DNA of 64,000 nucleotides from Nitrospira sp. (lineage in GTDB: Bacteria > Nitrospirota > Nitrospiria > Nitrospirales > Nitrospiraceae): positions 1 through 64,000 of the forward strand of contig VGXF01000007.1 of assembly GCA_016873435.1 (NCBI GenBank), given 5' to 3'. A program made the position numbers and the translations under genes. The notes below the pieces were generated by a model that saw only the letters and a program-made list of their open reading frames with translations, ran no database searches and was not told the origin of the DNA. This document shows, in pieces, positions 1-8,915 of this stretch. Numbering within the stretch: position 1 is the stretch's first letter; each line of letters opens with the position of its first letter.

Positions 1-51
1 GGTGTGATGTTCGTGTCGGACGTGTCCGTTACCCGGCGCGAACGGTTTTAA
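1..51 (+). CDS. Possible C-terminal end of a gene entering from the left
   Basis: Reading from base 1 gives 16 sense codons and then TAA at 49-51. This could be the tail of a gene that starts outside the window. Sixteen open codons are weak evidence by themselves, no family can be recognised, and the stretch may be non-coding. Confidence 0.2.
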   Translation, partial: GVMFVSDVSVTRRERF

Positions 52-72
52 TCCGCCGCCACGTCCTCTTCA

Positions 73-102
73 TTGCAATTGTGCTCAGGCCTCACTTAGG
101 AT
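73..102 (+). promoter_or_regulatory. Weak sigma-70-like promoter
   Basis: TTGCAA (73-78), an 18-nt spacer and TAGGAT (97-102) lie upstream of the small gene that begins at 160. Both hexamers depart from consensus, so this is only a plausible promoter for the first transcription unit. Confidence 0.3.
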
Positions 103-159
103 GGGGTCTGCGGGGACGATCTGTGCATATCGAATCACAACGGTGCCAGCAGGGGTGAA

Positions 160-552
160 GTGGAAACGGCCATCCGCAACGCGGTCATCAAGTTCGAGCA
201 GGAATTCATGGGGCGCGGGCCGGAGGACGTCCGCGCCTTCATCTTAAAAGACATCGTGCTCGTGCGGCTCAAGGGCGTGCTGACGCCAGCCGAACGGCAG
301 TTGGCCAAGACTGCGGAAGGGGTTGAGATGGTCCGCCGGCTCCGCCAGACGCTAATTGCCCAGGGGCGGGAGCGGCTATGCCAGCAGATGGAAGAGATTA
401 CGGGCGCCAAGCCGACAGGGTTATTCACGGACATTGATACGCAATTGGGCGAGCGCATTATCGTGCTGACTCTCGACCGCGATCTGGAAGGCCTGCAGGC
501 AAAGCGCGAGACATCCGGGGAGTTGAACGGAATTCGCAAGAGCGCATCATAA
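160..552 (+). CDS. MpsC-type (DUF2294) small protein
   Basis: A 130-residue cytoplasmic protein resembling the DUF2294/MpsC family, which is named after a component of a sodium-dependent membrane-potential system; its biochemical role is not settled. The cues are the N-terminal helix with EQEFMGRGPEDVRAF, then LKGVLTPAERQLAK and a C-terminal TDIDTQLGERIIVLTL strand. There is no signal peptide or membrane segment. The start is GTG, preceded at close range by AGGGGTGAA. The gene ends 13 bases before the next gene on the same strand, so the two may be cotranscribed, although their products show no obvious link. The length is normal for the family. Confidence 0.7.
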   Translation: METAIRNAVIKFEQEFMGRGPEDVRAFILKDIVLVRLKGVLTPAERQLAKTAEGVEMVRRLRQTLIAQGRERLCQQMEEITGAKPTGLFTDIDTQLGERIIVLTLDRDLEGLQAKRETSGELNGIRKSAS

Positions 553-565
553 GGTTCACGCCTGT

Positions 566-2905
566 ATGCAACTGGGACATCATTATAGAAGGTCCACGTG
601 TGTCTTGGTGGTCGTTTTCCTGGCAGGTCTCTGCTGGGATGGGCTGGCGGCGGCCGCGCCGGCCGATCCGAATGGACGGCTGGCTGTGCAATATGCCGAG
701 GCGATGGCGAGCAGCCGCATCCAGCCATGGGCTGAACGGGATTTAGGCTGTCTCACGAAACGGCGGGCGACGAAAGCCACCACGGCTGAGGCTTGCTGGA
801 AAGAGACGCTGGCAGCTCACACGCGTGAATTGGCGGACGACCCCGAAACGGGCATCTTCAACGCGCAAGGCCGCGGCGTGGGATTCGGCCTCTTACACGA
901 ATCGCACCGCAAGGCTGACCTCTGGCGCGACTACGCGCCGGCCGCGTTTGTCTCGCCAGCCGTCTGGCAGCAGGGTGGCGGAAAATCTCCGCAGATCAAA
1001 TTGCTCAAAACGCTTCCGGTCCGCCTGACGGGCCTGCAGGCAGCGGGATCCTCCGCGTCCGTGCGGGTGCACGTGACACTGGTCGAACTGGTCGTGACCT
1101 ATCCCGATCCATTGACAGCCCCCATGGCGCTCCGGCCGGGTGAAGCCTGGTGGGCGAGCGGCGTCGTCCGGAATTATGGTCCGGTGCGCGAGCTCATCGT
1201 GCGCGTGCCGGTGCTGTCGGGCCTTAAGGCGGCGGGGTATCCCGTCGATCAGGCTGTACTTAGCGCGGGGCTTGCTGAAGCGCCGATGCTGCTCGGCACC
1301 GCCAGCGGTGGTATTGACGACATCGGTCGGGCAACCGAATCGGGCAGTAAGGATCTAGCTGGCGGTCTGCTGTTGGGCTCCGCCCGCTGGTGGGATCGGA
1401 CGTCGGCAGGAAAAATTTTTGACGCTGAGATGAAGGACATTCGAAAACTGGCGCCATCGCCGGAACGGCTGACGCGCCTGTTTCGCCTGATGCGGCTGGA
1501 TAAGACCGATCCCGGATTGAACCGAATCTTGGGCGACGACCTCTACGCCAATTTGTTGAAATCCGGACTGACGCTCAGTGGGATTTCGGCCGGCGATGAC
1601 GAGCTGCGCCGCCGCCTGGCTGAACTCTATTGGACGATCCAGGCGCCGACGTGGCGGCAGGAACTGACAGAAGTGGCTATGGGTCATTCAGAAGTGGCGG
1701 AGGCGCTCTATCGCGCGGCAGACGCCTATGACATCGTCGCCAGGAGCGGCCAGGCCGACGCCGATCTGTTGCGCCGCATCGGCACGTTACAGCGGTGGAA
1801 CAACGATTCGGAAGCCGCGCTTGACATCCACGAAAGTCTGCTGCGGAAGCTTGACCCGAAGGCGTCGCGCGCGCGTGGCGAACTGCTCTCGGAAATCGCC
1901 TGGGACCGCCTCCAATGGCTCTTCTGGACGCGCCGCTATGAGCATCCGTGGCTTGCGCAGGCTAAGCAGGAGGCCGAGCAGGCAAAGTCACTGGCGGACC
2001 TACCGGTGCACAAGGTGGTCGCTGAGGAAGCGTTGCTGGTTGCAGAGGCGCTGACCGTCCCCAGACAATCCGACCGCGTGCAGACGTCGGTCGAATCGTT
2101 GCGCCAGCACCATGCGCAACTGGCGAACGTTAGCGGCCTGTGGAGCTATCTGGTCGGCAACGACATGGTGAAGGCGCTGGTGGCCGAGGGCAAATCGGTC
2201 GGCCCACCCAAGATCATTAAATCACCGGAAGTACTCGACGTGCGCGTGCATGCCACACCGCCACCGCAAGACCTCTGGCGGACCTGGGATTTCGACAAGG
2301 ATCAGGTGGGCGTCGTGCCGCAGGGATTTTCGGCGGTCCCTGATGGAGCCTCGCCCTGGTCCGTCAAGGCGGACACCGATGCGCCGACCGCACCGCACGT
2401 GCTGGCCCATGCCGCCGGCTGCAAGGCTGCCGCCGGCGAATGTTTTGAGCTGTTGCTGGCCGAGGCAACGGGCTATGCCTATCCGGACGTGACCGTGCAC
2501 GTGCGTACGGACGCGGCATCGTCAGGGAGTGGAGCAGGCATCGTCATGACGACCTCGGAGAGGCGCCTCTCCTACGTGGTCACGCTGGATCAGACTTCTT
2601 CGACTGTGGCCATCCATCGGATCGCGGACGGACAAACGGAATTGCTGGACCGGCAGCCTGTGCAACTGATCAAGCGTCCCTGGCACGTGGTCCGCGTACA
2701 GCGCATCAACTTTGCCCACGTGAGCCGGCCCCGCCTGTCCATCTTCGTGGACGGTCGCGAGATTGCCGCCGTGACCGACGATGCGATTCCAAAACTGGAC
2801 CGCATCGGCCTCGCCACGCGGGGAACTGTGACTGCTTCGTTCGACGCATTGCACGTGTTGGATTTGGTTACGAACCAGCCGCTCTCAGCTCCCGCCGCTT
2901 ACTAA
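566..2905 (+). CDS. Secreted protein with C-terminal LamG-like domain, function unknown
   Basis: A 779-residue protein with a cleavable-looking signal peptide (hydrophobic residues about 12-30, ending in an Ala-rich stretch). The middle (about 270-550) is helical with repeat-like spacing and could be a degenerate solenoid. The last 190 residues alternate beta strands and resemble a concanavalin/LamG sandwich (VVRVQRINFAHVSRPRLSIF, then FVDGREIAAV). No catalytic motif is visible. It is probably periplasmic or surface exposed. The ATG start comes shortly after the previous gene with no strong ribosome binding site. I do not recognise a named family and assign no function. Confidence 0.65.
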   Translation: MQLGHHYRRSTCVLVVVFLAGLCWDGLAAAAPADPNGRLAVQYAEAMASSRIQPWAERDLGCLTKRRATKATTAEACWKETLAAHTRELADDPETGIFNAQGRGVGFGLLHESHRKADLWRDYAPAAFVSPAVWQQGGGKSPQIKLLKTLPVRLTGLQAAGSSASVRVHVTLVELVVTYPDPLTAPMALRPGEAWWASGVVRNYGPVRELIVRVPVLSGLKAAGYPVDQAVLSAGLAEAPMLLGTASGGIDDIGRATESGSKDLAGGLLLGSARWWDRTSAGKIFDAEMKDIRKLAPSPERLTRLFRLMRLDKTDPGLNRILGDDLYANLLKSGLTLSGISAGDDELRRRLAELYWTIQAPTWRQELTEVAMGHSEVAEALYRAADAYDIVARSGQADADLLRRIGTLQRWNNDSEAALDIHESLLRKLDPKASRARGELLSEIAWDRLQWLFWTRRYEHPWLAQAKQEAEQAKSLADLPVHKVVAEEALLVAEALTVPRQSDRVQTSVESLRQHHAQLANVSGLWSYLVGNDMVKALVAEGKSVGPPKIIKSPEVLDVRVHATPPPQDLWRTWDFDKDQVGVVPQGFSAVPDGASPWSVKADTDAPTAPHVLAHAAGCKAAAGECFELLLAEATGYAYPDVTVHVRTDAASSGSGAGIVMTTSERRLSYVVTLDQTSSTVAIHRIADGQTELLDRQPVQLIKRPWHVVRVQRINFAHVSRPRLSIFVDGREIAAVTDDAIPKLDRIGLATRGTVTASFDALHVLDLVTNQPLSAPAAY

Positions 2906-2980
2906 AATTATTCATAAGACCGTGAGAACATTGGCTCACGGAAGCCATTTGCTTGACGTTCCGAGAGGGCAAGATTTATA

Positions 2981-4321
2981 GTGAAGGTTCCGTTTTCGTT
3001 TAAGTGTGATGCGAGAGAAGTAATGGCGGAAGCACGGCTGCTTGAAAAATCGACCGGCGATCCCTGGGACCTCGAGGCCTATGCCTGCACGGGGGGCTAC
3101 GAGGCCTGGAAGCAGTGCGTTAAGGGCGGCAACCGTGAAGAAATCGTCAATGTGCTCAAGAAGTCCGGCCTGCGTGGGCGCGGCGGCGCCGGCTTTCCGA
3201 CCGGCATTAAGTGGGACAAGGTGCTCCACCACCGTATTTCAGAACATTACTTCGTCTGCAACGCGGGCGAACACGAACCGGGGACATTCAAAGACCGGTT
3301 TCTCCTCAAGAACCATCCGCATCAGTTGCTCGAAGGCTGCCTGATCGCTGCCTTCACGGCACAGGCGAAGGCTTCCTTCATCTACATCAACCACGATTAC
3401 ACCGATGAGCGAACGCATCTCGAGAAGGCGCTCGCGCAAGCCAAGGCCAAGGGGCTAATGGGCAAGAACATCCTCGGCACCGGCGTTGATTTAGAGATCG
3501 AGCTCTTCACTGGCATGGGCAGCTACGTGGCCGGCGAGGAGACGGCAATGTTGGAATCCATGCAGGGCCGGCCGGCGATGCCGCGGCAGAAGCCGCCCTT
3601 CTATCCGACGGACTTCGGTCTCTACGGCAAGCCGACGCTCGTGAACAATGTCGAGACGCTTTGCAACATTCCGCGCATTCTGCTTAAGGGCGCCGAGTGG
3701 TTCGTGCAGGTGGGGACGGAAAAATGCCCTGGCACGATGCTGTTCTCGCTGAGCGGCTCAGTGAACAAACCGGGCGTCTACGAACTGCCGATGGGGACGT
3801 CGCTGCGCACGCTGATCGAGCAGTGCGGAGGGGGCGTGCCGGGTGGCCGCAAGGTCAAGGCGGTGTTTCCGGGCGGCCCATCGTTCTCGATGGTGACGGC
3901 GGAGCAACTGGACCTGCCGATGGATTTCGACGCGCTCAAGAAGGCTGGCACGGGGCTGGGCTCGGCCGGCGTGATCGTCGTGGACGATGCGACCTGCATG
4001 GTGGCCCAGACACTGAAATTCTCCAATTTTTTTAAGAGTGAGAGCTGCGGCCAGTGCCCGCCCTGTCGGATGGGCACGAACAATCTGGCGACGCTCATGA
4101 CGAAGATCGAGAACGGCGAGGGGACGCAGAAGGATCTCGACAGCCTGCTGCAGCTCTGCGGCTTCGTGAAAGGCACCGGCTACTGCACGCTGGTGACCGG
4201 CGCGGCCGTGCTCGTGCAGAGCAGCCTGAAATTGTTTCGCCACGAGTTCGACGAGCATATTGCGCAGCAGCGCTGTCCCTTCGGCAACCGGCCGGCCGCT
4301 GCCGCCACCGCCGCGCATTGA
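2981..4321 (+). CDS. NuoF-like NADH dehydrogenase 51-kDa subunit (stand-alone)
   Basis: A 446-residue homologue of the FMN/NADH-binding subunit of complex I, normal in length. The RGRGGAGFPTGIKW glycine-rich FMN/NADH motif lies at 65-78. The N3 cluster cysteines are C356, C359, C362 (SCGQCPPCR) and C402. The usual NADE.EPGT motif reads NAGEHEPGT at 94-102, so a canonical Asp contacting flavin is Gly96. There is no nuoE or nuoG beside it. The next genes are a 2Fe-2S ferredoxin 28 bases downstream and then pterin genes. This suggests an NAD(P)H:ferredoxin-type module rather than a whole complex I, but that is inference. The GTG start has GAGAGGGC upstream; an ATG at 3023 with GAGAGAAG is a reasonable alternative. 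Confidence 0.85.
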   Translation: MKVPFSFKCDAREVMAEARLLEKSTGDPWDLEAYACTGGYEAWKQCVKGGNREEIVNVLKKSGLRGRGGAGFPTGIKWDKVLHHRISEHYFVCNAGEHEPGTFKDRFLLKNHPHQLLEGCLIAAFTAQAKASFIYINHDYTDERTHLEKALAQAKAKGLMGKNILGTGVDLEIELFTGMGSYVAGEETAMLESMQGRPAMPRQKPPFYPTDFGLYGKPTLVNNVETLCNIPRILLKGAEWFVQVGTEKCPGTMLFSLSGSVNKPGVYELPMGTSLRTLIEQCGGGVPGGRKVKAVFPGGPSFSMVTAEQLDLPMDFDALKKAGTGLGSAGVIVVDDATCMVAQTLKFSNFFKSESCGQCPPCRMGTNNLATLMTKIENGEGTQKDLDSLLQLCGFVKGTGYCTLVTGAAVLVQSSLKLFRHEFDEHIAQQRCPFGNRPAAAATAAH

Positions 4322-4349
4322 CCAGCAACCCGTTCAGGAAGTCTGTCCC

Positions 4350-4691
4350 ATGCCCAAGGTCACGTTCCTGCATCCCGACGGCAAAAGCGGAGAGGTACCG
4401 GAGCAGTGCTCGCTGCTAGAGGCGGCGGAGCGGCTGGGCTTTCCGCTCAATCACGACTGCGGTGGAAACGCGTCCTGCACGACCTGCCGCGTGGAGGTGC
4501 AGAGCGGCCCTGAGCATTTGTCCGAGATTGAGTTCGACGAACAGGACCTGCTGGACCGCGAGGCGCTGACCGAGTCCTGGCACCGGCTGGGCTGCCAAGC
4601 GAAGATTCATGGCGACGTGGTTGTGCGGGTACCCGAAAAGAAGTGGGAGGCGCCGATGCCCGCCAAGGAGGCGCAGGACGCAAAGCGATGA
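4350..4691 (+). CDS. 2Fe-2S ferredoxin, adrenodoxin/Isc type
   Basis: A 113-residue soluble electron carrier. Cluster ligands are C37, C43, C46 (CGGNASCTTC, spacing CX5CX2C) and C82, the pattern of adrenodoxin/IscFdx-type ferredoxins; a charged tail follows. The reading frame is open upstream, but the ATG at 4350 starts where family members start (MPKVTFLHPDG). It lies 28 bases after the NuoF-like gene, and its last codons overlap the start of the pterin synthase gene (ATGA), so it is translationally coupled. It is the likely redox partner of the NuoF-like protein. Confidence 0.88.
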   Translation: MPKVTFLHPDGKSGEVPEQCSLLEAAERLGFPLNHDCGGNASCTTCRVEVQSGPEHLSEIEFDEQDLLDREALTESWHRLGCQAKIHGDVVVRVPEKKWEAPMPAKEAQDAKR

Positions 4692-5122
4692 CGACCGCGA
4701 CCACCGACCTCACGCGCCGCTATACGTTCGCCGCCATGCACCGGCTGCACACGGACCATCTGTCCGAGGCTGACAACCGGAAGGTGTTCGGCAAGTGCAA
4801 CAATCCGAACGGCCATGGGCACAACTACGCGGTGCTGGTGACAGTGCGGGAAGCCATCGACGAGCGGACGGGACTGGCGGCTGACGTGGCCGCGCTCGAC
4901 CGGGTAGTGCAGGAGACGGTCGTGAGCCGGTTTGACCATCGGGATCTGAACGGGGATCCCGCCTTTGCCGACAAGACGACGACGGGCGAAAATCTGGCCA
5001 TTTTCATTTGGGACCTGCTCGTGGATAAGCTGGAGACAGGACAACTAGTCAAGGTTGTGCTGGTGGAGACGCGCGACAACTGGTTCGAATACGCCGGGCC
5101 GGCGGTGGCAGGAACGAGGTAA
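4688..5122 (+). CDS. 6-pyruvoyl-tetrahydropterin synthase family protein
   Basis: A 144-residue member of the PTPS/QueD superfamily, which converts dihydroneopterin triphosphate to pyruvoyl- or carboxy-tetrahydropterin. Zinc ligands are H18 (FAAMHRL), H43 and H45 (NGHGHNY); the catalytic Cys37 lies in [12 protein letters not shown]. That string is the pattern of the biopterin-type PTPS rather than the usual QueD spacing. The C-terminal [13 protein letters not shown] carries the conserved Glu. The ATG overlaps the ferredoxin stop (ATGA). folE follows 2 bases later, so the pair covers two successive steps from GTP. The end product (biopterin-like or queuosine-like) cannot be decided from the window. 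Confidence 0.85.
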   Translation: MTTATTDLTRRYTFAAMHRLHTDHLSEADNRKVFGKCNNPNGHGHNYAVLVTVREAIDERTGLAADVAALDRVVQETVVSRFDHRDLNGDPAFADKTTTGENLAIFIWDLLVDKLETGQLVKVVLVETRDNWFEYAGPAVAGTR

Positions 5123-5124
5123 TC

Positions 5125-5754
5125 ATGCCGACGAATAAACCGACTTTGTCAAAAGCGCGCGTGCAGGGCAATGGCCGGCCGCCCGACATCACCGATATGG
5201 AATCCCTGGTGACGCAGATGCTGGTCACGCTGGGCGAAGACCCCACACGCGACGGTCTCCGCAACACACCGTCGCGCGTGGCTAAGGCATGGCAGTTCAT
5301 GACAAGGGGCTACCGGCAGGACGTGGACCATCTGCTCAACGGCGCGCTGTTCCCGATTGATTACGACGAGATGGTGATCGTCAAGGACATCGACTTTTTT
5401 TCTCTCTGCGAACATCACCTCCTGCCGTTCTTCGGTAAGTGCCACGTCGGCTACATCCCCAACAAGAAGGTCGTGGGCCTCAGCAAAATCCCTCGCATCG
5501 TGGATACCTTCAGTCGCCGCTTGCAGGTGCAGGAGCATCTGACCGTGCAGATTGCCGAAACGCTCATGAAGAAGCTTAACGCGCAGGGCGTTGGTGTCGT
5601 CATCGAGGCGCAACACCTTTGCATGATGATGCGCGGGGTCGAAAAACAGAACACGGTGGCGGTTACCAGCCATATGATGGGCGATTTCCGAACCCAGCAG
5701 CAGACCCGCTCAGAATTTTTAAAATTGATCAACCGCGGACGGATTCGAGAGTAA
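5125..5754 (+). CDS. folE: GTP cyclohydrolase I
   Basis: A 209-residue enzyme that opens GTP to 7,8-dihydroneopterin triphosphate, the entry to folate, biopterin and queuosine synthesis. Zinc-site residues are C95 and H98 ([12 protein letters not shown]) and C166 ([11 protein letters not shown]). The N-terminal [19 protein letters not shown] is typical. The ATG has AACGAGG at good spacing and lies 2 bases after the PTPS gene, so the enzyme probably feeds it directly. Last gene of the four-gene plus-strand cluster; a minus-strand gene converges 16 bases on. Confidence 0.95.
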   Translation: MPTNKPTLSKARVQGNGRPPDITDMESLVTQMLVTLGEDPTRDGLRNTPSRVAKAWQFMTRGYRQDVDHLLNGALFPIDYDEMVIVKDIDFFSLCEHHLLPFFGKCHVGYIPNKKVVGLSKIPRIVDTFSRRLQVQEHLTVQIAETLMKKLNAQGVGVVIEAQHLCMMMRGVEKQNTVAVTSHMMGDFRTQQQTRSEFLKLINRGRIRE

Positions 5755-5770
5755 CAACCGCGGTCTCGCC

Positions 5771-6565
5771 TCACTTCAGTTTTTGGAGAAAATTCAGCAG
5801 TGCGGTGTTGAACGCTTCCGGCTGTTCGAGGTTGGAGAGGTGGCCGGCCTGCGGAATGATCGTCAGTCGCGCGCCGGGGATCGCCTCGACCATCAGCTTC
5901 CCTTCTGACGGGGGGGTCGGTCCGTCCAGTTCACCCATAAGAATGAGCGTCGGGCAGGTAATCTGCGGCAGTAGCGGCACCGAGTCGGGCCGTGCGGCCA
6001 TGGCCATCTGAGCGCCGGCGATGCCGTTCGGGTGTGTCTGCTCGATGCGCGCCCGTACGGAGCGGATCAGTTCCGGTTTGGTTTCTCGCGCGACGGAGGA
6101 CAGTAGCTTTGGCAGCATGATCTCGGCGACCCGCCCTGCGCCTGTTTTCTGAGCCGTCGCCGCGATCGCCAGCCGTCCCGCTTTTCCTTCTTCAGTGTCA
6201 GCTCCCGCCCGTGTATCTGCCAGCACCAGTGCCTTCACGTGTGAGGCATACTTTCGATAAAACACAAAAAGCGTGTAGCCGCCCATCGACAGGCCGACAA
6301 AGACGGCTGGCTTGATCAAGAGATGGTCCAGCAGGCCCTTGACGTCGTCAGCATATTGTTCCAGCGTATAGGCCCCAGCCGGTGCATCCGATTCGCCGAA
6401 GCCACGGCAGTCCGGCGCGATCACGCGATAGGTTTTCGACAGGGCCGCCACTTGCGACGCCCACATCATCCGGTCCTGCGGAAATGCATGGAGCATCACG
6501 ACGGGCATACCCTGTCCCTGATCCGTGTAGGCGAGGGTGATACCGTTGATCTTTGCGGTGCCCAT
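5771..6565 (-). CDS. Alpha/beta hydrolase
   Basis: A hydrolase of about 264 residues, related to 3-oxoadipate enol-lactonase-like and haloperoxidase-like proteins; the substrate is unknown. The catalytic triad reads as Ser in GLSMGGY, Asp in GELDGPTPP and His in AGHLSNLEQP. An oxyanion-type HAFPQDRMMW loop follows the first strand. I start at the inner ATG (MGTAKINGITLAY) because the preceding 12 residues are basic and unlike the family. It is cytoplasmic, with no signal peptide. The ABC-F gene lies upstream on the same strand, 79 bases away. Confidence 0.85.
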   Translation of the reverse strand: MGTAKINGITLAYTDQGQGMPVVMLHAFPQDRMMWASQVAALSKTYRVIAPDCRGFGESDAPAGAYTLEQYADDVKGLLDHLLIKPAVFVGLSMGGYTLFVFYRKYASHVKALVLADTRAGADTEEGKAGRLAIAATAQKTGAGRVAEIMLPKLLSSVARETKPELIRSVRARIEQTHPNGIAGAQMAMAARPDSVPLLPQITCPTLILMGELDGPTPPSEGKLMVEAIPGARLTIIPQAGHLSNLEQPEAFNTALLNFLQKLK

Positions 6566-6644
6566 GCGGCTGCGGTTTTTTTCTCGCCTGCGGCCTAGCA
6601 TCTGGCCGCGTCCCTGCGCGGAATTCTCCTGACGGTCGATCGAG

Positions 6645-8480
6645 CTAGCCCTCTTTCAGCTTCTGCTTCACCAACTCCAGCTCCTGCGACAGATCGCTCC
6701 ACCGGGCCGTCAACCGGTCCAGATCTTTCTTCCACGCCTCCTGTTCCTTATGCAAACCGTTCCAGCGGGAAAAATCCTGGTAGAGCGCCGGGTCAGCCAG
6801 TTCCTGGTCGCGTGATTTGATCCTGGCTTCGAAGGCGGCGATCTCGGATTCCGACCGCGCGATCTGTTTCTCCAGCCGGTCCTTTGATTTCACCATTTCG
6901 CGCCGCTGGGCCTGATTCTGCGCAGGCTGCGCCGGAGCCTGCTTGGCGGAGTTCTCGTTTCGCTGCTGCACCGCTGTCGGCTTCAATTCCTCGCTGGTTT
7001 CCTTGATAGACTCTAGCTCCTGCGCCCGCTTCCAGAGATAGTATTCGTAGTCGCCGTGGAAATCACGGGCCTTGCCTTCCTCGATTTCCACCACGCGCGT
7101 GGAGACACGCATAAGGAAGGTCGGGTCGTGCGAGATGAACACGATTGTCCCGGGAAAATCAGTCAGCGCATCAGTCAGCACGTCCACCGACGCTGGATCG
7201 AGATGGTTCGTCGGCTCGTCAAGCAACAACGTGTTCGCCGGCTCCACCAGCATGCGGGCCAGCGCCACGCGGTTGCGCTCGCCTCCGCTGAGGGCCTTGA
7301 TCGGTTTCTTCTGATCGGCGCCAGAGAACAAAAACGCGCCGGCCAGCCCACGCAGGAAATTCCGCTCGGCCGTGGTCGAGATCTCTTCCAGCGATTCGAG
7401 CACCGTATGTTCAGGATTGAGCGACTCGGCCTGGTGCTGGGCGAAGTATTGCACGGTCACAGCGTGCCCCAGCCTTCGCGTGCCCTTGTCGGGTTCCAGC
7501 ACACCGGCTAGCATTTTGAGCAGCGTGCTCTTGCCCGCGCCGTTCTCGCCAACCAGCGCGACCCGCTGGCCGCGCTCAAGCGAAAAATTCAAATCCGCAT
7601 AGACTACGTTTGCGCCGTAGCTTTTGGCGATGTGCCCCATCTCGATCACCTGTCGGCCGCTGGGCGAGGGCAGGGGGAATTTGAACCGCACGCGCTTTGT
7701 GTCGCGCCGGACCTCGAGCAGCTTGACCTTCTCCATCTGCTTAATCCGGGACTGGACTTGGCTGGCCTTATTGGCTTGGTAGCGGAACCGGTCGATGAAT
7801 TTCTGGACGCGGGCGACCTCCTTCTGCTGCCGGGTGGCGGCCGCTTGTTCGTGACTGTCCCGCTCGGCTCGCTGCTCCGTGAACTTTGTATAATTACCCC
7901 GGTACTCCTGAATCTGATGATGGCGCAGGTCCCAAACGTGGGTGGCGATCTTGTCGAGGAATTTCGTGTCATGGCTGATCATGAGGATCGTCATTTGCGA
8001 CTTGAGCAGGAAATCCTCGAACCAGGTTTGCGTTGGCTTGTCGAGGTGGTTTGTCGGCTCGTCGAGCATCAGCACGTCGGGATTCGATAGGAGCAAATGC
8101 GCTAGCGCCACCCGCATCCGGTAGCCGCCGGAAAGCGTCTCGATCGGCCGATCGAAATCCTGCTGCGCGAAGCCCAAGCCAGCCAGAATGCGCTTGGCCT
8201 CGTGCTCCGCATACTGATTGCGATGGGCCGCGTCCAGCACCGTCTTCCCGCCGAGCGTTTCCAACTCTTGTGGAAGGTAGCCGATCCGGAGTCGCGGGTG
8301 CTTGCGGATCGTGCCTTTGTCCGGCGATTCCTCGCTGAGGATCATGCGCAGGAGCGTCGTCTTGCCGGCGCCGTTGGGGCCAACCAGCGCGGTGCGCGTG
8401 TGCGGACGCAGGTGGGCGGACGCGTCCGTCAGGAGGATGCGGGAGGCAAACTGTTTCGAGACGTGCTCAATTTGGAGCAT
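6645..8480 (-). CDS. ABC-F family ATPase (ribosome-associated type)
   Basis: A 611-residue protein with two fused ABC ATPase domains and no membrane segments, the layout of ABC-F proteins that act at the ribosomal E site. The first domain has GPNGAGKTT, LSGGYRMRVALA and DEPTNHLD; the second has GENGAGKST, LSGGERNRVALARML and DEPTNHLD. Between them (about 200-270) lies a charged, coiled-coil-like linker. A C-terminal extension from about 515 is rich in Lys, Glu and Gln and likely a coiled coil, as in Uup/YheS-like members. Which subfamily it belongs to is not clear from reading. Confidence 0.92.
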   Translation of the reverse strand: MLQIEHVSKQFASRILLTDASAHLRPHTRTALVGPNGAGKTTLLRMILSEESPDKGTIRKHPRLRIGYLPQELETLGGKTVLDAAHRNQYAEHEAKRILAGLGFAQQDFDRPIETLSGGYRMRVALAHLLLSNPDVLMLDEPTNHLDKPTQTWFEDFLLKSQMTILMISHDTKFLDKIATHVWDLRHHQIQEYRGNYTKFTEQRAERDSHEQAAATRQQKEVARVQKFIDRFRYQANKASQVQSRIKQMEKVKLLEVRRDTKRVRFKFPLPSPSGRQVIEMGHIAKSYGANVVYADLNFSLERGQRVALVGENGAGKSTLLKMLAGVLEPDKGTRRLGHAVTVQYFAQHQAESLNPEHTVLESLEEISTTAERNFLRGLAGAFLFSGADQKKPIKALSGGERNRVALARMLVEPANTLLLDEPTNHLDPASVDVLTDALTDFPGTIVFISHDPTFLMRVSTRVVEIEEGKARDFHGDYEYYLWKRAQELESIKETSEELKPTAVQQRNENSAKQAPAQPAQNQAQRREMVKSKDRLEKQIARSESEIAAFEARIKSRDQELADPALYQDFSRWNGLHKEQEAWKKDLDRLTARWSDLSQELELVKQKLKEG

Positions 8481-8695
8481 GGCACACTACCCCGTTCTCT
8501 AATGTGTGATCGTCAGACGACTGGAAACAAACGGAACGGTCCGCTCAGAGGAGGAGGACGAAGTAGAGAGATGAACGCATCGTCAAGCTAACCGAAACAG
8601 AAGGTCCGTCGCGTAGCAACACCTGCGTCAGCAATCCCATGCCATGGCCCATTAGCGCTGCCTGCAGGGATTCAGCCAGGGTGCTTCAGTCGCGC

Positions 8696-8747
8696 ACCAG
8701 CGCGGGCAGAGGGTAACAAGAGCCGTCTGACCACAGACCGCGCTGGT
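8696..8747 (-). other. Long hairpin directly 3' of tRNA-Ala
   Basis: A perfect 10-bp inverted repeat (ACCAGCGCGG at 8696-8705, CCGCGCTGGT at 8738-8747) encloses a smaller GTCTG/CAGAC hairpin. It begins one base beyond the CCA end of the minus-strand tRNA-Ala, so it should form the structured 3' trailer of that transcript. No T run follows, so ordinary intrinsic termination is not certain. Confidence 0.45.
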
Positions 8748-8748
8748 T

Positions 8749-8824
8749 TGGTGGAGCTGGCCGGGATTGAACCGGCGACCTCCTGCATGCCATGCAGGCG
8801 CGCTCCCAACTGCGCCACAGCCCC
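8749..8824 (-). tRNA. tRNA-Ala(GGC)
   Basis: A 76-nt cloverleaf on the minus strand beginning GGGGCTG and ending CAGCTCC-ACCA. The anticodon stem CCTGC/GCAGG closes the loop ATGGCAT, giving anticodon GGC. The T loop reads GTTCAATCC, and the CCA is encoded. It lies between the ABC-F gene and purA with no other RNA gene beside it. Confidence 0.95.
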
Positions 8825-8881
8825 ACTTCAACCACGCATCATACCGAAAAACAAGGCGATGCTAGCACGGGGTCGCCTTGC

Positions 8882-8910
8882 TTGACAAGCTTGGCGGTGC
8901 ATCCTACTAT
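8882..8910 (+). promoter_or_regulatory. Consensus sigma-70 promoter for purA
   Basis: TTGACA (8882-8887), exactly 17 nt, then TACTAT (8905-8910). Transcription should begin near 8917, giving a purA leader of about 130 nt. It is one of the best promoters in the window. Confidence 0.8.
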
Positions 8911-8915
8911 TGAGC

